DNA of 64,000 bases from Ignavibacteria bacterium (GCA_016873805.1 VGVZ01000011.1:1-64000), one strand, 5' to 3'; counted from the first letter of the stretch, positions 53,141 to 62,317 are shown. A program made the numbers and translations. The notes: generated from the sequence alone by a model not told the origin.

Positions 53141-54322
53141 CTACGCGACAGTACTGAAAAAACTCCGGCCGGCAAGTTCGTTGGCTGGAACCTCGAAGAA
53201 CTCTGCGACGGTCTTCCCGGCATCGGCGAACGAGTCCCTCGTACCGAGATCGATGCCTCTCTTGCCGTTCCTTCGATAGGTCAACAGCGGGACGAATTCC
53301 CTCGTGTGATCCGTGCTCGCGTCCGTCGGATCATTTCCGTGATCCGCGGTCAGGATCAGCAGATCATCATGTCCCAGGCACTCGATAATCCGCGGCACGG
53401 CTGAATCAAACGCCTCGAGCGCACGGGCAAAACCGCTCGGATCCTGACGATGACCGTAGAGCATGTCAAAATCGACGAGGTTCGCGAAAATAAGTCCCAA
53501 GGAATGAGAGGTCGAGTATTGGACAATCCTCTCGATCCCTTCCTCGTTTGATTTCGTATGTATTTTTTCGGTCAATCCCCGACCCGCGAACAGATCATCG
53601 ACTTTTCCAATACTCACCGTCGGGATGTTCCGCTCTGTCAACAAATCGAGCACGGTGGATGATGGAGGTGCAACGGAATAGTCCCGTCGATTCCCCGTTC
53701 TTACGTAGGCACCGGACGTGCCGATGAACGGACGTGCAATTACCCGACCGACTCGATGATCACCGACAAGAATCCTCTCACGCGCGATGCTGCAGAGGCG
53801 ATAGAGTTCTTCCAGCTTAATGATCTCCTCATGCGCCGCAATCTGGAAGACCGAATCGCCGGATGTGTAGAGGATCGGGTATCCGGTCCTCCGATGCTCA
53901 TCTCCCAATTCTTCAATGATCTGGGTTCCGGATGCGGGCTTGTTTCCAAGATATCCCTTGTGTCCTGTCGCTCGCAAAAAGGCAGTGAGCAAATCCTCAG
54001 GAAATCCATTCGGATAGAGCGGAAAGGGGCGCTCGGTAACAAGACCGGCGATTTCCCAATGACCGGTGGTACTGTCTTTGCCGGCAGACTGCTCGGCCAT
54101 CTTTCCGTAGCATCCTTCCGGAACGCTTGCCGGAGGAACGCCCTCAACCGGAGCGATGTTCCCCAGACCCAAACGCTGCAGATTCGGCAGATTCAATCCG
54201 CCGACGGCGATGCTGACGTTCGCGAGAGTATTCGCCGTTGCATCTCCGTAGGCCGGTGCGTCGGGAAGTGCCCCAATGCCCACGCCATCAAGGACGACGA
54301 ATATGATCTTTTTCTGAGCCAA
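53141..54322 (-). CDS. deoB: Phosphopentomutase
   Basis: Interconverts (deoxy)ribose-1-phosphate and -5-phosphate in nucleoside salvage. An alkaline-phosphatase-like fold with KIIFVVLDGVGIGALPDAP at the start (metal Asp), the catalytic threonine in SAGKDSTTGHWEI, and HGNDPT near the C-terminus (metal Asp/His). The start is TTG at 54322 with no clear ribosome site; there is no ATG near. Beside two BMC vertex genes, the product fits deoxyribose/ribose phosphate metabolism. Confidence 0.94.
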   Translation of the reverse strand: MAQKKIIFVVLDGVGIGALPDAPAYGDATANTLANVSIAVGGLNLPNLQRLGLGNIAPVEGVPPASVPEGCYGKMAEQSAGKDSTTGHWEIAGLVTERPFPLYPNGFPEDLLTAFLRATGHKGYLGNKPASGTQIIEELGDEHRRTGYPILYTSGDSVFQIAAHEEIIKLEELYRLCSIARERILVGDHRVGRVIARPFIGTSGAYVRTGNRRDYSVAPPSSTVLDLLTERNIPTVSIGKVDDLFAGRGLTEKIHTKSNEEGIERIVQYSTSHSLGLIFANLVDFDMLYGHRQDPSGFARALEAFDSAVPRIIECLGHDDLLILTADHGNDPTDASTDHTREFVPLLTYRRNGKRGIDLGTRDSFADAGKTVAEFFEVPANELAGRSFFSTVA

Positions 54323-54360
54323 GAACGATGGAACGCTGGAACGAGGGAATGACGTCAGGC

Positions 54361-54555
54361 CTATTCAAGAATCTGCTTTTCGTTGCACTTGCAGATTTGG
54401 ACGTTCTGACGGCTGAACTTGTATGAACCGCGCTTCGATGCGGTTGCCTGCACGTACAGCGTAGGAATCTTGACCGTGCCGCACTTGGGACACTTGACCC
54501 CTTTTTCCTGGGATGCCTTTCGTGCCTTCTCTGCAAAATCAGTCTGCTTCGCCAT
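54361..54555 (-). CDS. Small zinc-ribbon protein, unknown function
   Basis: A 64-residue protein with a CPKCG pair near residue 22 and a CKC pair near residue 54, so likely one zinc site. A short Lys/Ala-rich N-terminus (MAKQTDFAEKARKASQEK) precedes it. I do not recognise the family. It lies between deoB and the GGDEF-like gene in the same orientation, 38 bases from each, so it is probably cotranscribed. Confidence 0.7.
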   Translation of the reverse strand: MAKQTDFAEKARKASQEKGVKCPKCGTVKIPTLYVQATASKRGSYKFSRQNVQICKCNEKQILE

Positions 54556-54592
54556 GAAACTCTCCGTCTGACAATTCGGTACGTGAACTACC

Positions 54593-56527
54593 CTAGTACA
54601 CTCTTACCATATTCCCACCTGCCTCGATGGCTTTCGAGAGCACGTGTCCCGCGTTTTCAATCAACTCCATGTCGCTCAGCTCGCTCAAGGTCCCACAGAC
54701 ACCAATACTCACGGTGACCGAAAAACTGCGCTGGTCCAGATTAATGACGTTGGATGCGATGTTTTTGCGGACTTTCTCCGCCCAGATGTACGCTTCATTG
54801 GAACTGGTATTGACGAGCAACACGGCAAACCGATTGAAATCAAACCGGCCAATCAGATCGTAGCTCCGGATAAACGATTTCACCAATCGGCCCACATTCC
54901 GCAAGACAAAATCGAAACCATCTTTTCCCAAGCGCGCCAGCTGATCCTGCACGCCGTCGATCGAAAACATCACGACCGTCACCTCATTCTCGTAATCCTT
55001 GCCCCGCTGCGTCTCCTGATGAAGGCGCTCCATGAAGTACTTGCGCGTGGCGACCCCCGTCGTCTCATCCATCAGGACATAATTGTTCACGACTTCATTC
55101 AACGCGTGGATTTCCAGCGCCATCGCGGCGGATTCGACAAGTTTTCCTATGACTCGTGCATCAGACTCGGAATACGATTTCGGATCTTTGCATTCCACGA
55201 CCAGCGCACCATAGCACCGGCTATGAGAATTCAATGGAAGAATCAACGCCGAACCGGTTGAATCCACACGTTCGGCGTGATAATACCGTGGCTTCGCGAG
55301 AACTGTCGTATCTTCCAACAACTTTGCCACACCGGACTGGATGACCAAACCCACAAGACTTCCGGCATGATCGATTTCCTGACCAATCGCGACATAGCCG
55401 TCATTCATCCTATTCAGAACGAGCTGAATCTGCCAAGCTTTGCGGCGCTCGTCAAACAACACAGCCGCAATGTAGTCCCACGGAACCAGACGCGACGTCT
55501 CTTCGCTCAGAGACCGGACGATCGAGTGGAGACTGAAATCGATCTTCATTTGTTCGCGGATTCTACCGATCGAACGGAGAACTTCGGAATCGATCAAGAG
55601 ATCATACTTGCCGGTATAGCCTTTGATGAGCGATGACAATGTCTTGGCGAACTGGCCGAGAATGTTCATCGACTCAGGGCCGAACAGGTCGTCGCTCAGG
55701 AAATCAAGCGAAAGCACCGCAACCGGCTTGGCCTCCACCCCGCTTCCGCGTGGGAAAAAGATCGGAATCGCGACGAAGGAAGAGACCGGTTCGAGATTTT
55801 GGTAGTACCCGAGGGCCTCCAGTTGACCCGACGCGCTCAAGTACTGGACGATTCGCGGTTGACCCGAATGTGCGACCTGGCTGATCAAATCGAATCCGAG
55901 TTCTTTCCGCCGATGCGACGTAAAATGCGCACTATCGCTTACGAAATTTTCCAGAACGAGTTGCTTTTTCTCTCTGTTCACCCACCAAAACGCCACCGTG
56001 TGCGCGAAGTTCACTTCTTTCACGACCGACAGAATTTTGCGCACGATCAAGCTGAATTCCGACCTCGCGCCGGTTTCTTTCCCCGGCGTTTCTTCCTCGA
56101 TCTCACAGAAATCATCGATATTGAACTGATACTCGCTGATCATCGGTCGTGCTGGCCTCTCCTTGGGATCGGTGGGCGGCTCCGGCGTCTGGTGGATCTC
56201 CGGTGCCTGGGGACTTCGCTCAAGAGCATCATCCTCATCGGCATCGTGATCATCGAGCCCGGCGGAGCGCAATTCAGCCGTATGCGGCACGACATCGGCG
56301 TCGCGTCGCTGAGGTCTCCTTGTTCCTGCCGTGCTCCGGCGAATGTTCTCGTAGACATACACAAATGCTCCGGCGCTCGCAAGAAGCGCAATCACCTTCG
56401 GCGCCAGCGCGGACAATGCGAGGCCGACAAAAAACAGAACGACGCCCGCCAGCACTATCAGTTCCTGCATCAACGTGATTGAGTTAACATAGGAACGAAC
56501 AGTGTTCGACCAGCGGGCGTCAATCAT
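54593..56527 (-). CDS. GAF-containing protein with degenerate GGDEF domain
   Basis: About 644 residues. One or two N-terminal membrane helices (IVLAGVVLFFVGLALSALAPK), a charged linker, two GAF-like sensory regions (about 140-300 and 310-480), and a C-terminal GGDEF-fold domain. The catalytic GGDEF signature is replaced by RFDFNRF (about residue 560), so diguanylate cyclase activity is unlikely. The start at 56527 is preferred: the frame's TTG at 56557 would lie at the predicted transcription start. An ATG 19 codons further in, just before the helix, is possible as well. Confidence 0.82.
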   Translation of the reverse strand: MIDARWSNTVRSYVNSITLMQELIVLAGVVLFFVGLALSALAPKVIALLASAGAFVYVYENIRRSTAGTRRPQRRDADVVPHTAELRSAGLDDHDADEDDALERSPQAPEIHQTPEPPTDPKERPARPMISEYQFNIDDFCEIEEETPGKETGARSEFSLIVRKILSVVKEVNFAHTVAFWWVNREKKQLVLENFVSDSAHFTSHRRKELGFDLISQVAHSGQPRIVQYLSASGQLEALGYYQNLEPVSSFVAIPIFFPRGSGVEAKPVAVLSLDFLSDDLFGPESMNILGQFAKTLSSLIKGYTGKYDLLIDSEVLRSIGRIREQMKIDFSLHSIVRSLSEETSRLVPWDYIAAVLFDERRKAWQIQLVLNRMNDGYVAIGQEIDHAGSLVGLVIQSGVAKLLEDTTVLAKPRYYHAERVDSTGSALILPLNSHSRCYGALVVECKDPKSYSESDARVIGKLVESAAMALEIHALNEVVNNYVLMDETTGVATRKYFMERLHQETQRGKDYENEVTVVMFSIDGVQDQLARLGKDGFDFVLRNVGRLVKSFIRSYDLIGRFDFNRFAVLLVNTSSNEAYIWAEKVRKNIASNVINLDQRSFSVTVSIGVCGTLSELSDMELIENAGHVLSKAIEAGGNMVRVY

Positions 56528-56566
56528 CAAGAGTGAGTTTTGTCTTAGTGCCCTCAAGTTGCGGTA

Positions 56567-56595
56567 AATTTAGCTCTTTAACCCTATAAAGTCAA
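56567..56595 (-). promoter_or_regulatory. Promoter of the GAF/GGDEF-like gene and deoB group
   Basis: On the minus strand TTGACT (56590-56595), 17 bases, TAAATT (56567-56572). The hexamers are identical to those of the uppS promoter. The start site would be near 56560, which rules out a translation start at 56557. Divergent to the promoter at 56657. Confidence 0.65.
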
Positions 56596-56656
56596 GGTGA
56601 AAAAGAGATCTCCCCCGAGAGAGCAATAAGAATCAATGACTAATCCCTCCTCAAGG

Positions 56657-56685
56657 TTGCACAGCGTTATTTTTTTCTCTATTTT
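56657..56685 (+). promoter_or_regulatory. Promoter of the nucleotidyltransferase gene
   Basis: TTGCAC (56657-56662), 17-base spacer rich in T, TATTTT (56680-56685). The leader before the ATG at 56707 would be short (about 15 bases). Confidence 0.5.
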
Positions 56686-56706
56686 CGGAGAAATTCTTTC
56701 CTCACA

Positions 56707-59232
56707 ATGCCCGAGCAACCGATGAAAGCAGTTATCATGGCTGGCGGATTCGGCACGCGGTTGCGTCCACTTACGTGCAACACGCCGAAACCGATGGTTC
56801 CCATGGCGAACAAGCCCATGATGGAACACATCGTCGGGCTCCTGAACCACCACGGCATCACCGACATCGTTGCGACCCTCTTCTTCCATCCCGAAATGAT
56901 CATGGATCATTTCGGCGACGGGAAACGCTTCGGCGTGAAGATCAGCTATCGCAAAGCGGAGGCCGATCTCGGCACAGCCGGGAGCGTCCGGAACGCCCAC
57001 GATCTTCTCGGCACCAGGTTCATCATCATCAGCGGCGACGTGCTGACAGATTTCGATCTCACCAAAGCGATCGCATTTCACACGGCGAAGAAAGCAAAGG
57101 CGACGATTCTTCTCACTCGCTCTCCAAATCCGTTGCAGTTCGGCGTCGTCCTGACGGCGGACGACGGCAAGATCACGCGTTTCCTCGAAAAGCCGACGTG
57201 GGGGGAAGTGTTCAGCGACACTATCAATACCGGGATCTATATTCTCGAGCCCGAGATCCTCGACTTGATCCCTCCCGGCGAGGAATTCGATTTCAGCAAA
57301 AACCTCTTCCCGTTTCTCCTGGAACAGGAAATGCCGCTGTACGGCTACGTCGCAGACGGGTACTGGCGTGATATCGGAAATCTGAACGAGTACCAGGATG
57401 CACATGTCGATATTCTCCAGGGCCGCGTGAACATTCCGTTGGCGGGAACAAAGACCAACAACGCGTATGTCGGGGAAGGTTCAAAAATCGATACCAGCGA
57501 ACGGAATGTGTCTGGTACCGTCCTCATCGGCTCCGACTGCCATATTCATCACGACGTCGTGCTCTCGAACTCCGTGATCGGAGATCGTTGTGAGATCATG
57601 CCTGGCGCGGTCATTCGCAACTGCGTCGTCTGGAGCGACACGCAGATCGGCTCGGGTGCGGAGATGTCGTCCGATGTAATCGGGAACAAGTGTACCGTAG
57701 GTGATGAGGCCCGCATCATGGACAATGTGTTCGTGAGCGACCACTGTACGATCGGACGGCAGAGCCAAATTTCCTCGAACGTCAAGATGTGGCCCGAAAA
57801 GGTGGTTGAGGAAGGAGCGACGGTCACCCGAAGTCTCGTGTGGCAGGATCGCTGGCTGCGCGAGCTTTTTACCGATGCGCGCGTGACCGGCATTTCGAAC
57901 ATCGAGATGAACGCGGAATTCGGCGCCAAACTCGGCGCGGCCTTCGGGGCGTTTGTTGGACCTGGTTCAACCGTTGTCGCGAGCCGCGACGGCGACAATG
58001 TTTCCCGAATGATCAACCGTGCAGTGATGTGTGGATTGATGTCGGCCGGGGTCCACTGCAACGACCTTCGGGCAAGCTCCATTCCCATTGTTCGTCACGA
58101 GCTTCGGAGCGGGAAGGAACGCGGCGGGATTCACGTCCGGAAGTCTCCCTACAACAAGAACTTCACCGACATTGTTTTCTTCGATGGCGACGGAAAAGAC
58201 CTGCCGGTGAGCAAGACCAAATCGGTGGAGCGATTGTTCTTTGGAGAGGACTTTGCCCTTGCCTCGTACGAGAATGTCGGTTCGGTCTCCTTTCCGGAAC
58301 GGACAACCGAAAGCTACATCGAGCGATTTCTGAACATGATCGATATCCCTCCCATCCAGGGCGCCGATCTGAAATTGGTGATCGACTATTCAAACGGCAT
58401 CGCCTCGACGATCTTTCCCAACATTCTCGGAAACCTCAATGTCCAGGTCGTCTCGCTGAACGCCTATCTCGACAACCGCAAGCTCACCCGTTCAAAGCTG
58501 GAGCTCGAACAATCCCTCAAGGAGCTCTCGTACGTCGTGACGGCGTTGAAATACGATCTGGGAATCATGCTCGATGCCGGTGCGGAGAAGATATTTGCCG
58601 TCGATGAAAGCGGCCACGCCCTTTCCACGAAGCGGCTTGTCACCATTATGACCAAGCTGATCCTGCAGGCACATCCCGAGATCAAGACGATTGCCATCCC
58701 CATTTCCGCCTCGCGCGAGATCGACGTGCTCTGTCAGGACTTGGGTGTGAAGCTGGTGTACACGCGGGATAGCCACCTCGCCATGATGGAAGCGGGAGCA
58801 AAGAAGGAGATCAAGTACATCGCGGGGACGCGGGGAGGATTTATCTTCAGCGATTTCTTGTTCGCGTCCGACGGGATGTTTGCCGTCGCCAAGATGCTCG
58901 AAGGACTTGCTCTCGCCAAAACCCGACTGGGAACGCTTGATGCTGAGACAGTGCGGTTACACACCGTCAGCAACGATCTCGCATGCCCGTGGCATCTGAA
59001 GGGGCAAGTAATGAGGAAACTCATCACGCACACGGAATCCATCGAGCGCGATCTTGTCGAGGGAGTCCGGCTCTATCCAAAGAAACGAACGAACCATACG
59101 ACGATCTTCATGAACCCGGATCCCACGCGGCCTGTCTTCCACATCACAGCGGAATCAGAGGACGCGGAAATTGCGAAACAATTGTCGGATGAATACAGTA
59201 AGAGGATTGGTGAGTGGATCAAGTCGAAATAG
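56707..59232 (+). CDS. Sugar-1-phosphate nucleotidyltransferase fused to a phosphomannomutase-like domain
   Basis: An 841-residue protein in three parts. Residues ~6-240 form a nucleotidyltransferase (KAVIMAGGFGTRLRPLT, intact GTR and KP site), probably for mannose-1-phosphate guanylylation. Residues ~250-380 are left-handed beta-helix repeats. Residues ~385-838 form a PGM/PMM fold, but every catalytic loop is altered: the phosphoserine loop TASHNP reads HVRKSPY (from residue 476), the metal loop DGDADR reads DAGAEK (~622), and the sugar loop GEXSGH reads GTRGGF (~708). The mutase half is probably structural or regulatory. Starts at ATG 56707 or at the internal ATG 56722. Its product could feed GDP-mannose to the mannosyltransferase at 33.5 kb. 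Confidence 0.88.
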   Translation: MPEQPMKAVIMAGGFGTRLRPLTCNTPKPMVPMANKPMMEHIVGLLNHHGITDIVATLFFHPEMIMDHFGDGKRFGVKISYRKAEADLGTAGSVRNAHDLLGTRFIIISGDVLTDFDLTKAIAFHTAKKAKATILLTRSPNPLQFGVVLTADDGKITRFLEKPTWGEVFSDTINTGIYILEPEILDLIPPGEEFDFSKNLFPFLLEQEMPLYGYVADGYWRDIGNLNEYQDAHVDILQGRVNIPLAGTKTNNAYVGEGSKIDTSERNVSGTVLIGSDCHIHHDVVLSNSVIGDRCEIMPGAVIRNCVVWSDTQIGSGAEMSSDVIGNKCTVGDEARIMDNVFVSDHCTIGRQSQISSNVKMWPEKVVEEGATVTRSLVWQDRWLRELFTDARVTGISNIEMNAEFGAKLGAAFGAFVGPGSTVVASRDGDNVSRMINRAVMCGLMSAGVHCNDLRASSIPIVRHELRSGKERGGIHVRKSPYNKNFTDIVFFDGDGKDLPVSKTKSVERLFFGEDFALASYENVGSVSFPERTTESYIERFLNMIDIPPIQGADLKLVIDYSNGIASTIFPNILGNLNVQVVSLNAYLDNRKLTRSKLELEQSLKELSYVVTALKYDLGIMLDAGAEKIFAVDESGHALSTKRLVTIMTKLILQAHPEIKTIAIPISASREIDVLCQDLGVKLVYTRDSHLAMMEAGAKKEIKYIAGTRGGFIFSDFLFASDGMFAVAKMLEGLALAKTRLGTLDAETVRLHTVSNDLACPWHLKGQVMRKLITHTESIERDLVEGVRLYPKKRTNHTTIFMNPDPTRPVFHITAESEDAEIAKQLSDEYSKRIGEWIKSK

Positions 59233-59263
59233 GCGACCGGGGTAACCATTATCGGACGAGCGG

Positions 59264-59737
59264 ATGATGAAGATTACAGATATCCTGACCGAAGACATGA
59301 TCCGGACAAATGTGCCGGACAAGGGCAAGACAGAGGTGATCAACTCTCTGATCGAGATCGTCTCCCACCGGGACAAAGTGCATGATAAGGAGAAGGTCCG
59401 CGAAGCGATATTTGAACGGGAGAAAATCATGTCGACCGGCGTGGGGAACGGGTTCGCAATTCCTCATGGAAAAACGGACGCGGTGACCGATATCGTGGGC
59501 GCCTTCGCCACGACTGCCGATCCCATAGACTACCAATCGCTCGACGAACAGCCGGTCAGGATCGTCCTGCTTCTTGTCGGACCCGAAACGATGGTTGGTC
59601 AGCACATCAAACTTCTGAGTCGCATCTCACGCTTGATGAACAAGGAAGATTTCCGCAAGCGTCTCGTGCAGGCTGAATCCCCTTCCAAAGTCTTTGAGAT
59701 CTTCCGGACTGAAGAATCTGCATATTGTGAGGCATAA
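59264..59737 (+). CDS. PTS IIA-like protein (PtsN/fructose IIA domain)
   Basis: A 157-residue single IIA domain with the phosphorylatable His68 in GFAIPHGKTD. It starts MKITDILTEDMI, as in PtsN-type proteins. Without other PTS genes in the window, a regulatory role like that of IIA-Ntr is more likely than sugar uptake. It lies 31 bases after the nucleotidyltransferase gene, and hisS follows. Confidence 0.88.
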   Translation: MMKITDILTEDMIRTNVPDKGKTEVINSLIEIVSHRDKVHDKEKVREAIFEREKIMSTGVGNGFAIPHGKTDAVTDIVGAFATTADPIDYQSLDEQPVRIVLLLVGPETMVGQHIKLLSRISRLMNKEDFRKRLVQAESPSKVFEIFRTEESAYCEA

Positions 59738-59808
59738 CGATTCCATTCTCGGTTTCGTCTGCGAGATTTTGCCTCCGAGAACAACAACCCCTTCCGAAGG
59801 ACACCGTT

Positions 59809-61059
59809 TTGAAATACCGATCAATCAAAGGCACAAAGGACATTCTCCCCGGCGAGGTTGAGGCATGGCAGCACGTTGAGGGGTCGGTGCGTCGCGTCAT
59901 GCAACGCTTCAATTACCACGAGATCCGCACGCCGGTGTTCGAGACAACGGCGCTCTTCTCCCGCAGTATCGGCGAGCTGACCGATATTGTGACGAAGGAA
60001 ATGTATACGTTTCGCGATCGCAGTGATGAGAGTGTCACGCTCAAGCCGGAAGGCACCGCGTCCGTTCTTCGCGCATACATCCAGAACAATATCGGGGAAC
60101 AAGCGTCGCTCACGAAGCTGTACTACATTGGTCCCATGTTTCGACAGGAGCGTCCGCAGGCCGGACGACTCCGACAATTCCATCAATATGGAGCGGAAGC
60201 CCTGGGATCACAGTCGCCTGCGCTGGACGCGGAGATGATGATCATCACGCTGGAAATCTACCGGGCGCTCGGCATCACGGATACGATGCTCAAAGTCAAT
60301 TCGGTCGGCTGTCAACGCTGCCGCCCCCGATACAAAGACCTCCTCATCGATCATCTGAAGAAGATCGCTTCACAGCTGACACCCGATAGTCAATCACGGA
60401 TCCAGAACAATCCGCTGAGGGTTCTCGATTCCAAGGACGAAGGGGATCAGCGCCGTCTCCGCGATGTCCCTCTGATGAAGGACTTCCTTTGCCGGGAATG
60501 TTCCGAGCATTTCGTTGAGGTCCTCTCGCTCCTCGATGAAGGGGGAATTCCGCACCAGATCGACGGGAAGCTCGTGCGCGGATTGGATTACTATACCAAG
60601 ACGGCGTTCGAGATCACAAGTTCCGCTCTCGGCTCTCAGGACGCCCTCGCGGGAGGTGGACGGTACGATCTTCTGGTGGAGGAACTCGGAGGGAAACCGA
60701 CACCTGGAGTGGGTTTCGCTGCCGGCATCGAACGCCTCATCATGGTTCTGAAGAAGAAGGAGTTGCTCCCGTCCGCCTTCCGGGGGCCCAGATTGTACAT
60801 TGTTTCGGCGGATAAGAACGCGCGGCGATGGACGTTTCAGCGATCGATGGAACTCAGGAGACATGGAATCGCCGTTGAGATTGACTACCTTGAACGCAGT
60901 GTCAAGGCGCAAATGCGCGAAGCGAACCGAATGGCATGCGAACTTGTTCTCATCGTCGGTGAGCGCGAACTGAGCTCGGGGAGCGGCACGATCAAAAACA
61001 TGACCAGCGGTATGGAATCGAGCGTCGCCCTATCCCAATTGGAATCACTCTTCACCTAG
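59809..61059 (+). CDS. hisS: Histidyl-tRNA synthetase
   Basis: Class II aminoacyl-tRNA synthetase of 416 residues. Motif 2 is in FRQERPQAGRLRQFHQYGAE, the histidine-specific block reads RGLDYYTKTAFE, and motif 3 is GVGFAAGIERL. The start is TTG at 59809, preceded by GAAGGACACC; no ATG is available near. The C-terminal anticodon-binding domain is intact. Confidence 0.96.
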   Translation: MKYRSIKGTKDILPGEVEAWQHVEGSVRRVMQRFNYHEIRTPVFETTALFSRSIGELTDIVTKEMYTFRDRSDESVTLKPEGTASVLRAYIQNNIGEQASLTKLYYIGPMFRQERPQAGRLRQFHQYGAEALGSQSPALDAEMMIITLEIYRALGITDTMLKVNSVGCQRCRPRYKDLLIDHLKKIASQLTPDSQSRIQNNPLRVLDSKDEGDQRRLRDVPLMKDFLCRECSEHFVEVLSLLDEGGIPHQIDGKLVRGLDYYTKTAFEITSSALGSQDALAGGGRYDLLVEELGGKPTPGVGFAAGIERLIMVLKKKELLPSAFRGPRLYIVSADKNARRWTFQRSMELRRHGIAVEIDYLERSVKAQMREANRMACELVLIVGERELSSGSGTIKNMTSGMESSVALSQLESLFT

Positions 61060-61061
61060 CC

Positions 61062-61466
61062 ATGGCCCGGCGAAAACTGGCGAAACTCCCGGAGTACGTT
61101 CTTCATGTGTTTCACGCGAACGATGAGCAGACCCGCAAGCGGCTGGTTGTTTTTCTCATCCGCACTGTGAAAGACTTCGTGAACTTTGGCTACGAGATTC
61201 TTCTGGAGGATTCGCACAAGGAACGCGAAATCGGCCTCAGGATTCACGGACTTCATACTCCGGCGATGATCATGCCGGGAACAGGTCCGGCATACGGATT
61301 CCGGGCCTTTCAACATCTTTCGGGACGGTACGTCGTCTCTGTCGCAAAGCTGAATCGCACAACCAATGAGTTCATCATCGAAATCAGTCCCGACGCAATC
61401 ACGCTGATCCAGTCACCTTCAAATCCCTTTGTTCAGTTCACCACCGAGGTGTTCAACATTCACTAG
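61062..61466 (+). CDS. Conserved-looking hypothetical protein
   Basis: A 134-residue protein that I do not recognise. It has a mixed alpha/beta pattern (VFLIRTVKDFVNFGYEILLED, FRAFQHLSGRYVVSVAK) with no signal peptide, membrane segment or Cys pairs. The ATG is 2 bases after the hisS stop, and lgt starts 29 bases downstream, so the gene is clearly part of a hisS-lgt operon, which supports its being real. Confidence 0.65.
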   Translation: MARRKLAKLPEYVLHVFHANDEQTRKRLVVFLIRTVKDFVNFGYEILLEDSHKEREIGLRIHGLHTPAMIMPGTGPAYGFRAFQHLSGRYVVSVAKLNRTTNEFIIEISPDAITLIQSPSNPFVQFTTEVFNIH

Positions 61467-61495
61467 CGACGCATCACTTCCGCCACTCCTAAACT

Positions 61496-62317
61496 ATGTG
61501 CCCACGACTTCTGGAAATCGGACCCTTTACCATCTATTCCTACGGATTGATGCTCGCCATCGGTTTCATTACGGCGAGCTATCTGATGTCGCTCGAGTTC
61601 AAGCGGAAGAAGCTCGATCCCAATCTTCCCGGAACAATCACGTTGCTCGCGCTCATCGGCGGAATCATCGGCGCGAAGCTCCTCTTCGTCGTGGAGAATT
61701 GGAGTGACTTCGTCCGCGATCCGTCGGGGATGGTATTCTCCCCTGCAGGTCTGACATTCTACGGCGGATTTATCGTCGCCACCCTCGTGATCTACACATA
61801 TCTTCGTTCCAAGGGGCTCAGCTTCCTCGTTGCGGCGGACGGTGTCGCGCCCGGATTGATGCTGGGATACGGGATCGCTCGAACCGGATGTCACTTCGCG
61901 GGAGACGGCGATTACGGATTTCCCACCGATCTTCCCTGGGGAACTGATTACTCAAACGGCACGTATCCTCCCTCTCAGGCGTTCAAGTCGTTCCCCGAAA
62001 TTGCGGGTCAGTATCCGGGCGGCATCGTCCCGGACACAACGCCCCTCCATCCGACTCCCATTTACGAATTTCTTATCTGCGGATTCCTCTTCCTCGTCAT
62101 GTGGAGATTTCGGAAGCGCATTCAGCCGGCGGGAAAGATGTTCATGCTCTATCTGATATTCGCCGGAATGGAGCGATTCGGCATTGAATTCCTGCGCATC
62201 AATCCACGCGTTTTCCTCGGCCTGTCAGAAGCGCAGATTATCGCCGCCGGACTCATGCTTCTTGGCGTCGTTGGTTGGAATTATTTGTCCAGGCCTTCTG
62301 TTAAGATGAAGGAGTAG
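61496..62317 (+). CDS. lgt: Prolipoprotein diacylglyceryl transferase
   Basis: First enzyme of lipoprotein maturation in the inner membrane: attaches diacylglycerol to the lipobox Cys. A 273-residue polytopic protein with IYSYGLMLAIGFITA, IARTGCHFAGDGDYGFPTDLPWG (the Lgt signature in its RxGC-GDG variant) and a C-terminal RINPRVFLGLSEAQ. It serves the lipoproteins found in this window (4653 and 50805). Confidence 0.94.
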   Translation: MCPRLLEIGPFTIYSYGLMLAIGFITASYLMSLEFKRKKLDPNLPGTITLLALIGGIIGAKLLFVVENWSDFVRDPSGMVFSPAGLTFYGGFIVATLVIYTYLRSKGLSFLVAADGVAPGLMLGYGIARTGCHFAGDGDYGFPTDLPWGTDYSNGTYPPSQAFKSFPEIAGQYPGGIVPDTTPLHPTPIYEFLICGFLFLVMWRFRKRIQPAGKMFMLYLIFAGMERFGIEFLRINPRVFLGLSEAQIIAAGLMLLGVVGWNYLSRPSVKMKE

